Assembly: GCA_025454955.1 (NCBI GenBank)
Contig: JALONL010000021.1
Location: 1-64,000 of the forward strand
Length of the DNA: 64,000 nt
Reading direction: 5' to 3'
From: Bacteroidia bacterium
GTDB lineage: Bacteria; Bacteroidota; Bacteroidia; Palsa-965
Positions 1 through 8,065 of the stretch are shown in pieces. Under the pieces are notes generated by a model. It was given only the letters and a program-made list of their open reading frames with translations, was not told where the DNA came from and ran no database searches. The first letter of the stretch is position 1; each line of letters opens with the position of its first letter. The position numbers and the translations under genes are program-made.

Positions 1-1
1 G

Positions 2-313
2 GGGGAATCTGAAAATAATTTTCGTGACTTGCTTTATGACTTTAACTGGAAACGTGTACCATTTTCGGATATGAATAGTAACCTTGTGTTTATGTATGTG
101 TCGGCAATGGCAAAATGTATTTATCAATACATTATTGCTCAGTTTAGCGCATGTACACCTTTTCTGAAATACAACTACCGGCTTAAAAATTTTGTTGCCC
201 GGTTTATCCGCCCGGTTCAAATAGAATGGATTGAACACAAAAAGGGTTGGAATATCCGGCTGATGAACTACCGGGATAGGTTGGATAAGTTGCTTAATTT
301 GGTGATTAGTTAA
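2..313 (+). mobile_element. IS1380-family transposase, C-terminal part (cut by window edge)
   Basis: The frame is open to the first bases of the window, so this is the last ~103 codons of a longer gene. It reads as the C-terminal end of a DDE transposase of the IS1380 group: a DFNWKR-x-PFS motif, a hydrophobic helix (VFMYVSAMAK), then an RLKNFVARFI segment before the stop. A TTG at 29 could be taken as a start, but the homology-like reading runs upstream of it (GESENNFRDL), so that start is not real. A rho-independent terminator follows 22 bases after the stop. Family assignment is from motif memory; whether the element is intact cannot be seen here. Confidence 0.7.
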
Positions 314-334
314 GGTAATAAACAGGTTGTTGTT

Positions 335-366
335 GCCCCTGCTGTGTTTGCAGCAGGGGCTTTTTT
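335..366 (+). terminator. Rho-independent terminator after transposase
   Basis: A perfect 10-bp stem (GCCCCTGCTG / CAGCAGGGGC, loop TGTTTG) is followed directly by six T residues. It ends transcription from the transposase gene. Confidence 0.85.
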
Positions 367-540
367 GTTCTACATCCCGTATTAACTGAAAATTACGGGT
401 GCGCTTTTATTTTACTCCGATACTTGCGTATTTTTTTATCCCGGTACTACTTTTGGGTGAATGTCAATACTGGCAAGGCTTTTAGAGATTTGCGGATTTC
501 TTTACCCCATTTTTGGGGTGTTTATGGGGAATTGCGGATT

Positions 541-557
541 TTGGGGAAATACCCCAA
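541..557 (+). promoter_or_regulatory. Short hairpin directly before the DUF4919 start codon
   Basis: TTGGGG-AAATA-CCCCAA folds into a 6-bp hairpin ending two bases before the ATG at 560. A related ACCCC/GGGGT hairpin lies about 40 bases upstream, and the words GCGGATTT and GGGG recur in both. It covers the ribosome-binding region, so it could lower translation initiation. That role is inference. Confidence 0.35.
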
Positions 558-559
558 CT

Positions 560-1243
560 ATGAAAATCCGTATCATTTTTCTTTTCCTGCTGTTACCGGC
601 ATTTGTGTATGCCGAAACCAAATTTAACAAACCCGATCGTGCTGCCATAGAAAAAGCAATTTCTGATTCCACAGCCGACACATATTATCCCAAACTCCTC
701 AAGCGATTCAACGACTTCGATTCCACGCTTACCGTAGCAGAGTACCGATTGCTTTACTATGGTTTTGTATTTCAGCCCGGATATTCGGGGTACGATAATC
801 ACCGCAAAAAAGAAATACAGGATGAGTTGCGGGCCAATGCAAACAGTGCTGCGTCGAGGCTTTGTGATTCGGTAATGATGAAAATTCCCATCAGTTTGCA
901 GGGAAATTATTATAAATCGGTGGCATTGACTCGTTTGGGAAAGTCAGGCGAGTCTGTTCGGAAATATGTCCGCCGCTATCGCGGCCTGCTCGATGCAATT
1001 CTTCAAACCGGCAACGGGAAGGCAAAAGAAACAGCAATTCACGTTGTTTTTGTTACCGACGAATATCATATTATGTATTTTCATTTTGATCTGGATCAGA
1101 TAAAATCGCAGTCGCTTGTTTATCCCTGCGATATGTTTCAGGTGAAGAAGAATAAAAATTTCAGAGGTACGAAAATCTGGTTTGATATTTCGGAGGCGTT
1201 TGATGCCATGTCGAAACAGCTTAAGAAAGAGAGCGGGGAGTAG
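560..1243 (+). CDS. Secreted DUF4919 family protein
   Basis: A 227-residue protein with an 18-residue signal peptide (MKIRIIFLFLLLPAFVYA), so probably periplasmic or envelope-located. The mature part matches my memory of DUF4919, a Bacteroidota family of unknown function: YYPKLLKRFNDFDSTLTVAEYRLLYYGFVFQPGYSGY is split by the typical LLYYGF and FQPGYS blocks. The start at 560 is chosen because it gives the signal peptide; upstream in-frame ATGs at 461 and 521 would bury it. The gene stands alone between an IS remnant and an aldehyde dehydrogenase on the same strand, over 200 bases away. No enzyme motif is visible and the function is unknown. Confidence 0.75.
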   Translation: MKIRIIFLFLLLPAFVYAETKFNKPDRAAIEKAISDSTADTYYPKLLKRFNDFDSTLTVAEYRLLYYGFVFQPGYSGYDNHRKKEIQDELRANANSAASRLCDSVMMKIPISLQGNYYKSVALTRLGKSGESVRKYVRRYRGLLDAILQTGNGKAKETAIHVVFVTDEYHIMYFHFDLDQIKSQSLVYPCDMFQVKKNKNFRGTKIWFDISEAFDAMSKQLKKESGE

Positions 1244-1458
1244 CAGTAGAAAACCGAAATTGCTTTTCTGATTCATCAGAACTCATCTCAAAATTACTTT
1301 TCGGGATTTTTCACTGAGTCTTTTTCGCCCGGGCTTCTCTTCTTTTCCTGGACAGCGTTTCGTGCAGGCGTAATGTGGTGATGGGTGATAAATAATAGCT
1401 CACCGGCAGGCGACTAAACCGGTGCTGAATTTGGGCAAAAAGAGCAATCAACATTCCC

Positions 1459-1466
1459 TATCTTTA
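1459..1466 (+). promoter_or_regulatory. Probable -7 promoter box of the aldehyde dehydrogenase gene
   Basis: TATCTTTA, one mismatch to the Bacteroidota -7 consensus TAnnTTTG, sits 8 bases before the ATG at 1475. A TTG at 1431 is a possible but distant -33 element. Confidence 0.45.
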
Positions 1467-1474
1467 CCCTCACT

Positions 1475-2917
1475 ATGCAACACCTCGCCAACTACATCAA
1501 CGGCCAGCTTACAGCGCCTGCGTCCGGCAACTACATAGACAATTACCACCCCGCCACCGGCAAAGTCTATTCGCTCATTCCCGATTCCGACAGCCGCGAT
1601 GTGCAGGCGGCGGTGGATGCGGCAAAGGCGGCTTTTCCGGGCTGGGCGGCCACTCCGGCCGAGCAGCGTGCAAAGATCATGATGAAAATTGCCAGCCTCA
1701 TAAGCCGCGATATGGAGAAGATGGCGCAGGCCGAGTCGAAAGACAATGGCAAGCCGGTGTCGCTGGCGCGCATGGTGGATATTCCGCGCGGCATCAGCAA
1801 TTTCGAGTTTTTTGCCACGGCCATTATGCACTTCGCGGCCGAGTCGCACGCCATGGAAGACCATGCAATTAATTATACACTTCGTCAGCCCATTGGCGTG
1901 GTGGGTTGCATCTCGCCGTGGAATTTGCCGCTGTATCTTTTTACCTGGAAAATTGCACCTGCGCTGGCCGCCGGAAACTGCGTGGTGGCCAAGCCTTCGG
2001 AAATTACGCCCATGACAGCGTTTCTGCTTTCCGAACTCTGCATCGAGGCCGGACTGCCTGCGGGTGTACTTAACATTGTTCACGGCCTCGGAGGTCGCGC
2101 CGGACAAGCCATTGTGGAGCATCCCGAAATAAAAGCCATTTCGTTTACCGGCGGCACAAAAACCGGCGCAGGACTGGCAGCTACCGCGGCACCCATGTTT
2201 AAGAAATTGTCGCTCGAACTCGGCGGCAAAAATCCCAACATCATTTTTGCCGACTGCGACTTCGAGCAGATGCTGAAAACCACCGTGCAGTCGTCGTTTG
2301 CCAATCAGGGACAAATATGCCTCTGCGGTTCGCGCATTTTTGTGGAGCGTCCGCTGTACGAGCAATTCAAGGCCGCATTTGTGGAGCGTGTAAAACAACT
2401 CACGCCCGGCGATCCGGCAAACGACCATACGCGCATGGGTGCGGTGGTGTCGCAGGCGCACATGGAAAAAGTGCTGTCGTATGTGGAACTTGCGAAAGAA
2501 GAAGGCGGCACCGTGCTTTGCGGCGGCCATCGCGTGGTGATGGAAGGCGAACTCCGCGAAGGATGGTACATTGCACCCACCGTAATTGAAGGACTCGCCT
2601 ACAACTGCCGCACCAATCAGGAAGAAATTTTCGGACCGGTTGTCACCATCATGCCGTTTGATACCGAAGAAGAAGTGCTCATGATGGCCAACAGCACTCC
2701 CTATGGACTGGCCGCCACCGTGTGGACACAGCACCTCACCCGTGCACACCGCGTGGCATCGAAAATTGAAAGCGGCATTGTGTGGATAAACTGCTGGCTC
2801 CTGCGCGATTTGCGCACACCCTTCGGCGGTGTAAAACAATCGGGTGTGGGGCGCGAAGGCGGGTTTGAAGCACTCCGCTTTTTTACCGAGGCTAAAAACG
2901 TGTGCATTAAACTATAA
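1475..2917 (+). CDS. NAD(P)-dependent aldehyde dehydrogenase, ALDH8-like (2-aminomuconic/2-hydroxymuconic semialdehyde dehydrogenase type)
   Basis: A full-length 480-residue cytosolic aldehyde dehydrogenase. Catalytic features are visible: Asn150 in the SPWNLPL motif, general base Glu248 in LELGGKN, and nucleophile Cys282 in NQGQICLC. Two cofactor-binding blocks (KPSEITP and FTGGTKTG) lie between. The reaction is oxidation of an aldehyde to its acid with NAD(P)+. The C-terminal block WINCWLLRDLRTPFGGVKQSG and the ICLCGSRIF context resemble ALDH8A1 and bacterial 2-aminomuconic semialdehyde dehydrogenases of kynurenine or catechol meta-cleavage breakdown. No other gene of such a pathway is adjacent, so the substrate is inferred. 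The start is the first ATG after a promoter-like box and gives the family's usual N-terminus. Confidence 0.88.
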   Translation: MQHLANYINGQLTAPASGNYIDNYHPATGKVYSLIPDSDSRDVQAAVDAAKAAFPGWAATPAEQRAKIMMKIASLISRDMEKMAQAESKDNGKPVSLARMVDIPRGISNFEFFATAIMHFAAESHAMEDHAINYTLRQPIGVVGCISPWNLPLYLFTWKIAPALAAGNCVVAKPSEITPMTAFLLSELCIEAGLPAGVLNIVHGLGGRAGQAIVEHPEIKAISFTGGTKTGAGLAATAAPMFKKLSLELGGKNPNIIFADCDFEQMLKTTVQSSFANQGQICLCGSRIFVERPLYEQFKAAFVERVKQLTPGDPANDHTRMGAVVSQAHMEKVLSYVELAKEEGGTVLCGGHRVVMEGELREGWYIAPTVIEGLAYNCRTNQEEIFGPVVTIMPFDTEEEVLMMANSTPYGLAATVWTQHLTRAHRVASKIESGIVWINCWLLRDLRTPFGGVKQSGVGREGGFEALRFFTEAKNVCIKL

Positions 2918-2948
2918 TATTATTACAATAAAATAAAAACCCCGTAAA

Positions 2949-4100
2949 ATGCTACGCATTCTGCTTTTTCCCCTTGCCGTGCTGCTTACACTCCAGTCGT
3001 GCAGCGACCAGCCCGCACCGCGCACATTTACCGATGCCGATTACACCAAATTTACCGACAGTATTGGCTTTGCCATTCGCCGCGGTGATACGGCCTTTAT
3101 CATATCGCACTTTAATTTTGAGGCACAGCAGGAAAAATTTGTAAAGGCTGTGCGCGCCAGTGTAATGGCCGAAGAGCAGGCACGCGGGTTGTACAAACAG
3201 GAAATTGCAAATCTGTTAAACTCACTTTCGAAGCGAAAAGACCGCGAGTTTTTCAGACACCTGCACACCGCGCGCAAAGGCGATACGGCCACCTATTACT
3301 TCCGCGCATACCACGATAATAAAACAGAATACCTTTCGGTGCAGACAGTGCCCGGCCCGCAGTATTTGCTGATTACCGATATGATGCTGTTTTCTACAGG
3401 CCTGACTTTTTCGGAAGTGCTGGCCGATTTTTACCGTGCAATATTTGTGGATAACAACAAATTACTCCCGGGCAATGATGCCATGCGCATTAATTCGTCG
3501 GCTATTATCAGTCAAATTGGCACTATTCAGCAAAATCTTTACGACGCAAATTATGCTTATGTACTAACGGCAATAAAAGCACTCCCTTCGGAAGTTCAGG
3601 AAACTGTAACCATACAGCAATTTGAAATGAACGCCTGCCTGTTTACCGGCGATACACTCAGGGCCGAACGTTTGCGAAAACGCACCGAAGGAAAGTCGCT
3701 GGTAAAAAATGCGCGCAGTTTTATGCTGTATCAATATTATTTCCACATGGGTAAAACAGATGAAGCATTGAAATGCTGCGATGAGCTGGACGAAATAGTA
3801 AAAGACCCGATGATAGATTTGTACCGCGCAGCCGTTTATTGGCGTATTCCCCAATATAACCGGGCCGAAGAATATTTGCAGCGCGCAATTAAACTTACCG
3901 GCAACGAACACCGGCAAACTACGTATGCCATGCTGCTCAAGGTCTATATCGATCAGTCGAAAACCGCAGAGGCACTTGCCCTTGCCGCTGAAATGGAAGA
4001 GAAAGCCTCCTTCTCCAAAAACGACCTGATGTTTTTTTTCATGAATAATCGGGAAGTGGCTACTGATCCGCGAGTGGATAAGTACTTCGACAAGAAGTGA
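2949..4100 (+). CDS. Lipoprotein with helical TPR-like repeats, unknown function
   Basis: A 383-residue protein. Its N-terminus MLRILLFPLAVLLTLQSC is a lipoprotein signal with lipidation Cys18, placing it in the cell envelope. Residues ~30-170 have no motif I recognise. From ~190 the sequence is all-helical with TPR-like spacing (GKTDEALKCCDELDE, YNRAEEYLQRAIKLTG, QSKTAEALALAAEMEEKA), suggesting a protein-interaction scaffold. It begins 31 bases after the aldehyde dehydrogenase stop and may be co-transcribed, but the content suggests no functional link. No family name can be given. Confidence 0.75.
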   Translation: MLRILLFPLAVLLTLQSCSDQPAPRTFTDADYTKFTDSIGFAIRRGDTAFIISHFNFEAQQEKFVKAVRASVMAEEQARGLYKQEIANLLNSLSKRKDREFFRHLHTARKGDTATYYFRAYHDNKTEYLSVQTVPGPQYLLITDMMLFSTGLTFSEVLADFYRAIFVDNNKLLPGNDAMRINSSAIISQIGTIQQNLYDANYAYVLTAIKALPSEVQETVTIQQFEMNACLFTGDTLRAERLRKRTEGKSLVKNARSFMLYQYYFHMGKTDEALKCCDELDEIVKDPMIDLYRAAVYWRIPQYNRAEEYLQRAIKLTGNEHRQTTYAMLLKVYIDQSKTAEALALAAEMEEKASFSKNDLMFFFMNNREVATDPRVDKYFDKK

Positions 4101-4160
4101 AAATTTTGGAGCGAAAGTGTAAATGGTTTACCTTGCCTTACAAACCAAAACACACTACAC

Positions 4161-4583
4161 ATGTCCCTCGGTCATTTTCTATCTCATGCCAACTGGCTGG
4201 CAATTATTGTGTCGGGTCTGGCTTACTTTGCCATAGGCGCAGTATGGTATCAGCCGGCTGTATTTGGCAAGGCATGGGCCGAAGGTCACAACCTTACCAT
4301 CGATCCCGAAAAAGCCAAGAAGCAAATGCCCGTGCTTTTGGCGCTTACCGGTGTGCTTACCATTCTGGTGGCGATACTCATTGGCTTTCTGGTGTCGGCA
4401 TTGTACTCGCAAACAGTAATGAGCGGAGCGAAGATAGGATTGTTTGCAGGCGCAATTATTTCGTGCTGCATGGCTATTAATTACGCTTACATTTCAAAAT
4501 CGGTAAAAACCTGGCTTATTGATGCCATGTATCATGTGTTAGGTGCCGTGTTGTGCGGCATTATCATTTCCATCTGGCATTAA
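4161..4583 (+). CDS. DUF1761 family membrane protein
   Basis: A 140-residue protein with four hydrophobic segments: ~10-30 (WLAIIVSGLAYFAIGAVWYQ), ~58-80, ~90-107 and ~118-138. The N-terminal pattern of a first helix ending in VWY followed by a short charged loop (FGKAWAEGHNLTIDPEKAKK) is typical of DUF1761, small inner-membrane proteins of unknown role. It follows the TPR lipoprotein by about 60 bases on the same strand and is followed by another membrane protein. Confidence 0.75.
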   Translation: MSLGHFLSHANWLAIIVSGLAYFAIGAVWYQPAVFGKAWAEGHNLTIDPEKAKKQMPVLLALTGVLTILVAILIGFLVSALYSQTVMSGAKIGLFAGAIISCCMAINYAYISKSVKTWLIDAMYHVLGAVLCGIIISIWH

Positions 4584-4638
4584 TTCAATTTTGTGTGCAG
4601 CCACCTGGTTTATTTTGCCCGGTGGCTGTTTCGTATTT

Positions 4639-5304
4639 ATGGAAACGTTTCACCGTATTCTTGTTTTTGTTCATGTAATTGCCGGATTCACGGCTTTGTG
4701 TACCGGTTTAATGGCCATGCTCACTGCCAAAGGCGGGCGCGAGCACCGGAGCGCAGGTAAAATTTATTTCTGGGCAATGGCTGTTTCCTGCTTTACGGCT
4801 GCGGTGGCGGGTGTGCTTTTTCAGAAATGGTTTTTCTTTTTCCTGGCGTTTATTTCGTTTGAATCGGCGGCGCGGGGCTACCGTATTTTATATCGCAAGC
4901 AGCTAAAGGAGAAGCAGGCTCCCGACATCCGCGACTGGCTGCTGGTAATTGTAAACGCGCTTATGAGTGCGGGACTTGTGGGCTGGGGTGTGCGTATTGT
5001 GCTGGCCGGTGGTGCTTTTGGTTTTGTGGCAATGGTGTTTGGTGCACTGGGCATTTTTGTTTCGTACGATTATTACCGCACATTTCACCGCAAATCGCCC
5101 GATCCGAAACACTGGCTGCGTATGCACATACGCGGTATGGCGGTGAGCTACATTGCTGCCACCACAGCATTTCTGGTAAACAACGATGCCTGGCTGAAAT
5201 TTATTCCGCCCGTGCTGCTCTGGCTGCTGCCCACTATTATTGGCGTGCCTGTGATGCTGAGGGTAATGCGAAAATATAAACCTGCAGCGAAAGCAGAGGA
5301 ATAG
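4639..5304 (+). CDS. Integral membrane protein, DUF2306-like
   Basis: A 221-residue protein with about seven membrane helices. The first two helices carry HVIAGFTAL and, after a loop, HRSAGKIYFWAM; paired histidines in this setting are what I remember from the DUF2306 predicted membrane protein group, whose function is unknown. The in-frame ATG at 4543 lies inside the DUF1761 gene and would add an unlikely Cys-rich leader, so the ATG at 4639 is preferred. The C-terminus is basic and probably cytoplasmic. The gene is in line with the two upstream genes and convergent with the next one, whose stop lies at 5306. Confidence 0.7.
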   Translation: METFHRILVFVHVIAGFTALCTGLMAMLTAKGGREHRSAGKIYFWAMAVSCFTAAVAGVLFQKWFFFFLAFISFESAARGYRILYRKQLKEKQAPDIRDWLLVIVNALMSAGLVGWGVRIVLAGGAFGFVAMVFGALGIFVSYDYYRTFHRKSPDPKHWLRMHIRGMAVSYIAATTAFLVNNDAWLKFIPPVLLWLLPTIIGVPVMLRVMRKYKPAAKAEE

Positions 5305-5305
5305 T

Positions 5306-6049
5306 TTACTTGTCGGCAAACTTAATGAGGTCCTGGGTAATTTTCAGACCGGCCTTTTCAATTAACGGCTGATTAAGCGAATACTGCACCTTGGTATCGT
5401 TGATGTAGTAGTTGATGTGCGAGTTGCTGTAACCCGAAACACCTTCTTCGGTAACAATAAGTGTGGGGCTCGATTTGAGACCGGCTTTTATCTTGGCAAA
5501 ATTGCCAATCTGATCGTGGGCAATGTAGAGGATATGCGTGGGAGCCACTGCGGCTGCGGCAAACTTTTTTACTTCAATGGGTTTGCCTCCGGCGGTTTTT
5601 CCTTCGAGCGTTTTTTTAAGCTGATTGAAAAACACATTATCATCGTCCACCACACCAATCACAATTTTACCGGGTTGAAAACTGGCAGGCCAGATTACGT
5701 TGCGGGCAAAGGAAAGCATGAACACGGCTTTTTTGCCGGCTTCTTCCTCTTTGGTGAGGCTGCTTTTTTTAACAGTTGCTGTGGATTTTGGGCGTGATGA
5801 TGTTCGGGCCGAAGCTACTTTCTGCTTTTCATTTTCCAGCAGACTGTCGAGTTCCTTTACACTGTCGTTGAGCACAACGATTTGTTGCTGAAGCGTATCA
5901 ATGCGGAGCCGGTAATTCTGACTTACCTGGCGCTGCTCGGTTAATTGCTGCTGCGCTTCGTTGTATTTCTTTTTGGATACGCAGGATGCGGCTGCCACGC
6001 TAATGCAAAGCAGAAACAAAAAATGCAGACCGCGGTTAAAATTCTTCAT
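5306..6049 (-). CDS. YfiR-like (DUF4154) lipoprotein with coiled coil
   Basis: A 247-residue lipoprotein. The signal MKNFNRGLHFLFLLCISVAAASC ends in a lipobox Cys. Residues ~27-75 form a heptad-like coiled coil (LTEQRQVSQNYRLRIDTLQ, LNDSVKELDSLLENEKQK), then a Ser/Thr/Lys linker. The rest matches the YfiR/DUF4154 pattern: FMLSFARNVIWP near its start, KIVIGVVDDD, THILYIA, and a final block of the GLKITQDLIKFA type. In pseudomonads YfiR is a periplasmic repressor of a diguanylate cyclase; here no cyclase is adjacent, so the partner is unknown. The start follows a perfect TATCTTTG box by four bases. A longer in-frame extension upstream is rejected because it destroys the signal peptide. Confidence 0.8.
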   Translation of the reverse strand: MKNFNRGLHFLFLLCISVAAASCVSKKKYNEAQQQLTEQRQVSQNYRLRIDTLQQQIVVLNDSVKELDSLLENEKQKVASARTSSRPKSTATVKKSSLTKEEEAGKKAVFMLSFARNVIWPASFQPGKIVIGVVDDDNVFFNQLKKTLEGKTAGGKPIEVKKFAAAAVAPTHILYIAHDQIGNFAKIKAGLKSSPTLIVTEEGVSGYSNSHINYYINDTKVQYSLNQPLIEKAGLKITQDLIKFADK

Positions 6050-6053
6050 TGGG

Positions 6054-6061
6054 CAAAGATA
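6054..6061 (-). promoter_or_regulatory. -7 promoter box TATCTTTG of the YfiR-like gene
   Basis: A perfect match to the Bacteroidota TAnnTTTG box on the minus strand, four bases upstream of the start codon at 6049. The transcript would have an almost absent leader. Confidence 0.65.
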
Positions 6062-6256
6062 TGCAAACTGAGCCGCCCGTTTTGTTAAAATATGACTACC
6101 GGTTTGGCTGATTGTTTCAGATACTGCCACGCGGGAGTTTCCCGGAAAAGAGGCTGAAAATATGGGTGTTTTTACCTGAAAACCGAATGTTTTCGGTTTT
6201 TCAATAAACAATAAACAGTGTAATTAATAAATTGTTTTTGCAGCAAGTGAGTTGCA

Positions 6257-7963
6257 TCAGGCCGGACGAATGTCTTTCACATTGAGTTGCAGCGAAACAG
6301 TATTGTTCCAGGTATTTTCCTCAATAGTGTAGCAAATATCGGCCAGATTGCCGCGCTGCACGGTGGTGTGGTGTGGCCCGAGTCCGAAACCTATGGCGGG
6401 GAAAATGCGGTTGGGTTGTGCGGGATTGATAAAATCGGCTTTGAGGTGGTTGTTGCCTACCACACGCGCCCAGCCTCTGTCGGCCACGCCGCGGGCCATA
6501 AATACGGGGTTCATGTTTCCCGGCCCGAAGGGGGCAAACTGCCGGAGCAGGCGTATGGTTTTGGGGTCGATATCATCGAGCGGAAGCGGGGCATCGATGG
6601 TAATTTCGGGGATGAGCTGCTCGGGTGTAATGGTGCGGCTCACCACTTCTTCGAAACGCGAGCGGAAAAGTTCCACGTTTTCGGTTTTGAGTGTGAGGCC
6701 GGCGGCGTATTTATGTCCGCCAAACTGAATGAGCAGATCGGCGCAGGCTTCAATGGCTTCGTACACATCGAAATCGCGTACCGAGCGGGCCGAGCCTGTG
6801 GCCACACCATCTACCGCAGTAAGCACAATGGTAGGGCGGTAGTAGCGGTCGATAAGCCTGGAGGCTACAATGCCCACCACGCCTTTGTGCCAGTTGCTGT
6901 TGAAAAGCACGGTCGATTTGCGGCCTGTCCATTCGCTTTTCAGGTCGAGTTCTTCCAATGCCTCGCGGGTAATTTGTATGTCGAGGTCTTTGCGCTCGGT
7001 ATTGTGGCGCTGAATGATTTCGGCTTCTGCGTCGGCCTGTGCGGTGTTTGCGGCCACCAGCAGTTCAACGGCTTTGGTGCCGTGCTGCACGCGTCCGGCG
7101 GCGTTTATGCGCGGGGCCAGCAGAAAAACGAGGTCGCTTACGGTTATCTCTGCCTTGGGCTTGGCCAGCCTGAGTATGGCGGCAAAGCCCGGACGCGGAG
7201 CCGTATTGAGCCGTTCGAGCCCGAAGGTGGTAAGCACGCGGTTTTCGCCGGTCATGGGCACGATATCAGCCGCAATGCTTACGGCCACCAGATCGAGATA
7301 AGGTGCCAGCGTTTCGACCTCAATGCCGCGCTGCTGCTCCAACGCCTGTATGAGTTTAAAGCCAATACCGCAGCCGGTAAGCTCGTCGAAAGGATAAGCA
7401 CAGTCGTTTCGCTTGGGGTCGAGCACGGCCACCGCTGCGGGCAGTTCGTTTCCGGGGCGATGATGGTCGCAGATGATAAAGTCAACCCTCAGCCCGTTTG
7501 CAAATTCAACTTTGTCTGTGGATTTTATGCCACAGTCGAGCGCCACAATAAGCGAATAGCCGTGCGCCGCCGCATACTCAATACCGGCAAACGAAATACC
7601 GTAGCCTTCCTTGTAACGGTCGGGAATGTAGTATCCGGCATTGGCTCCCCGGCTTTGGAGGTAGCTCCACATCAGGGCCACGGCGGTGGTGCCGTCCACG
7701 TCATAATCGCCGTACACCAGTATTTTTTCGCCTGCGGCAATGGCCTGTTCAATGCGCTGCACCGCCTTGTCCATGTCGCGCATGAGAAATGGATTGTGCA
7801 GGTCGGTAAGCGCAGGGCGGAAAAACCGGCGGGCATCTTCAAACGAATGCACCCCGCGCTGCACCAGCAGGCGCGAAATAAGCGGAGGCACACCCAGGTC
7901 GATACTGAGCAAATGCGCCTGCGCCTGATTGGGATGCGGCAAAAGGTTCCACCGGTTGTTCAC
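6257..7963 (-). CDS. recJ: Single-stranded-DNA-specific exonuclease RecJ
   Basis: A 568-residue protein of normal RecJ length. RecJ degrades single-stranded DNA 5' to 3' in recombination and mismatch repair, using Mn2+/Mg2+. The DHH-family motifs are present: motif I YGDYDVDG with Asp86, Asp88 and Asp90; motif II ALDCGI near 141; and the DHH triad at 166-168. The DHHA1 part follows with GVVGIVASRL and the GGHKYAAG block, and then an OB-fold-like C-terminus with FGPGNMNP. The start is GTG at 7963, giving MNNRWNLLPHPNQ, the typical RecJ opening (K/RW). The gene stands alone and is divergent from the first CotH gene. Confidence 0.95.
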   Translation of the reverse strand: MNNRWNLLPHPNQAQAHLLSIDLGVPPLISRLLVQRGVHSFEDARRFFRPALTDLHNPFLMRDMDKAVQRIEQAIAAGEKILVYGDYDVDGTTAVALMWSYLQSRGANAGYYIPDRYKEGYGISFAGIEYAAAHGYSLIVALDCGIKSTDKVEFANGLRVDFIICDHHRPGNELPAAVAVLDPKRNDCAYPFDELTGCGIGFKLIQALEQQRGIEVETLAPYLDLVAVSIAADIVPMTGENRVLTTFGLERLNTAPRPGFAAILRLAKPKAEITVSDLVFLLAPRINAAGRVQHGTKAVELLVAANTAQADAEAEIIQRHNTERKDLDIQITREALEELDLKSEWTGRKSTVLFNSNWHKGVVGIVASRLIDRYYRPTIVLTAVDGVATGSARSVRDFDVYEAIEACADLLIQFGGHKYAAGLTLKTENVELFRSRFEEVVSRTITPEQLIPEITIDAPLPLDDIDPKTIRLLRQFAPFGPGNMNPVFMARGVADRGWARVVGNNHLKADFINPAQPNRIFPAIGFGLGPHHTTVQRGNLADICYTIEENTWNNTVSLQLNVKDIRPA

Positions 7964-8065
7964 GGCGTGAAATTACGCACAAGTCACACCTTTTGCTGCT
8001 TAACCTTCGTATAACATGTTGAGTTATTGGATAATAATTTCTTAACTTGGCTTGAGCAACACACT

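Noticed and set aside
2-366. Complete insertion sequence at the left edge
   Set aside because: Only the C-terminal part of the transposase is inside the window; no terminal inverted repeat could be identified after it.
1448-2839. 463-codon ORF antisense to the aldehyde dehydrogenase
   Set aside because: Its translation is His/Cys/Arg-rich without motifs; it is a mirror of a GC-rich real gene.
6287-8014. 575-codon ORF antisense to recJ
   Set aside because: Full overlap with a certain gene, no recognisable domain, biased composition typical of shadows.
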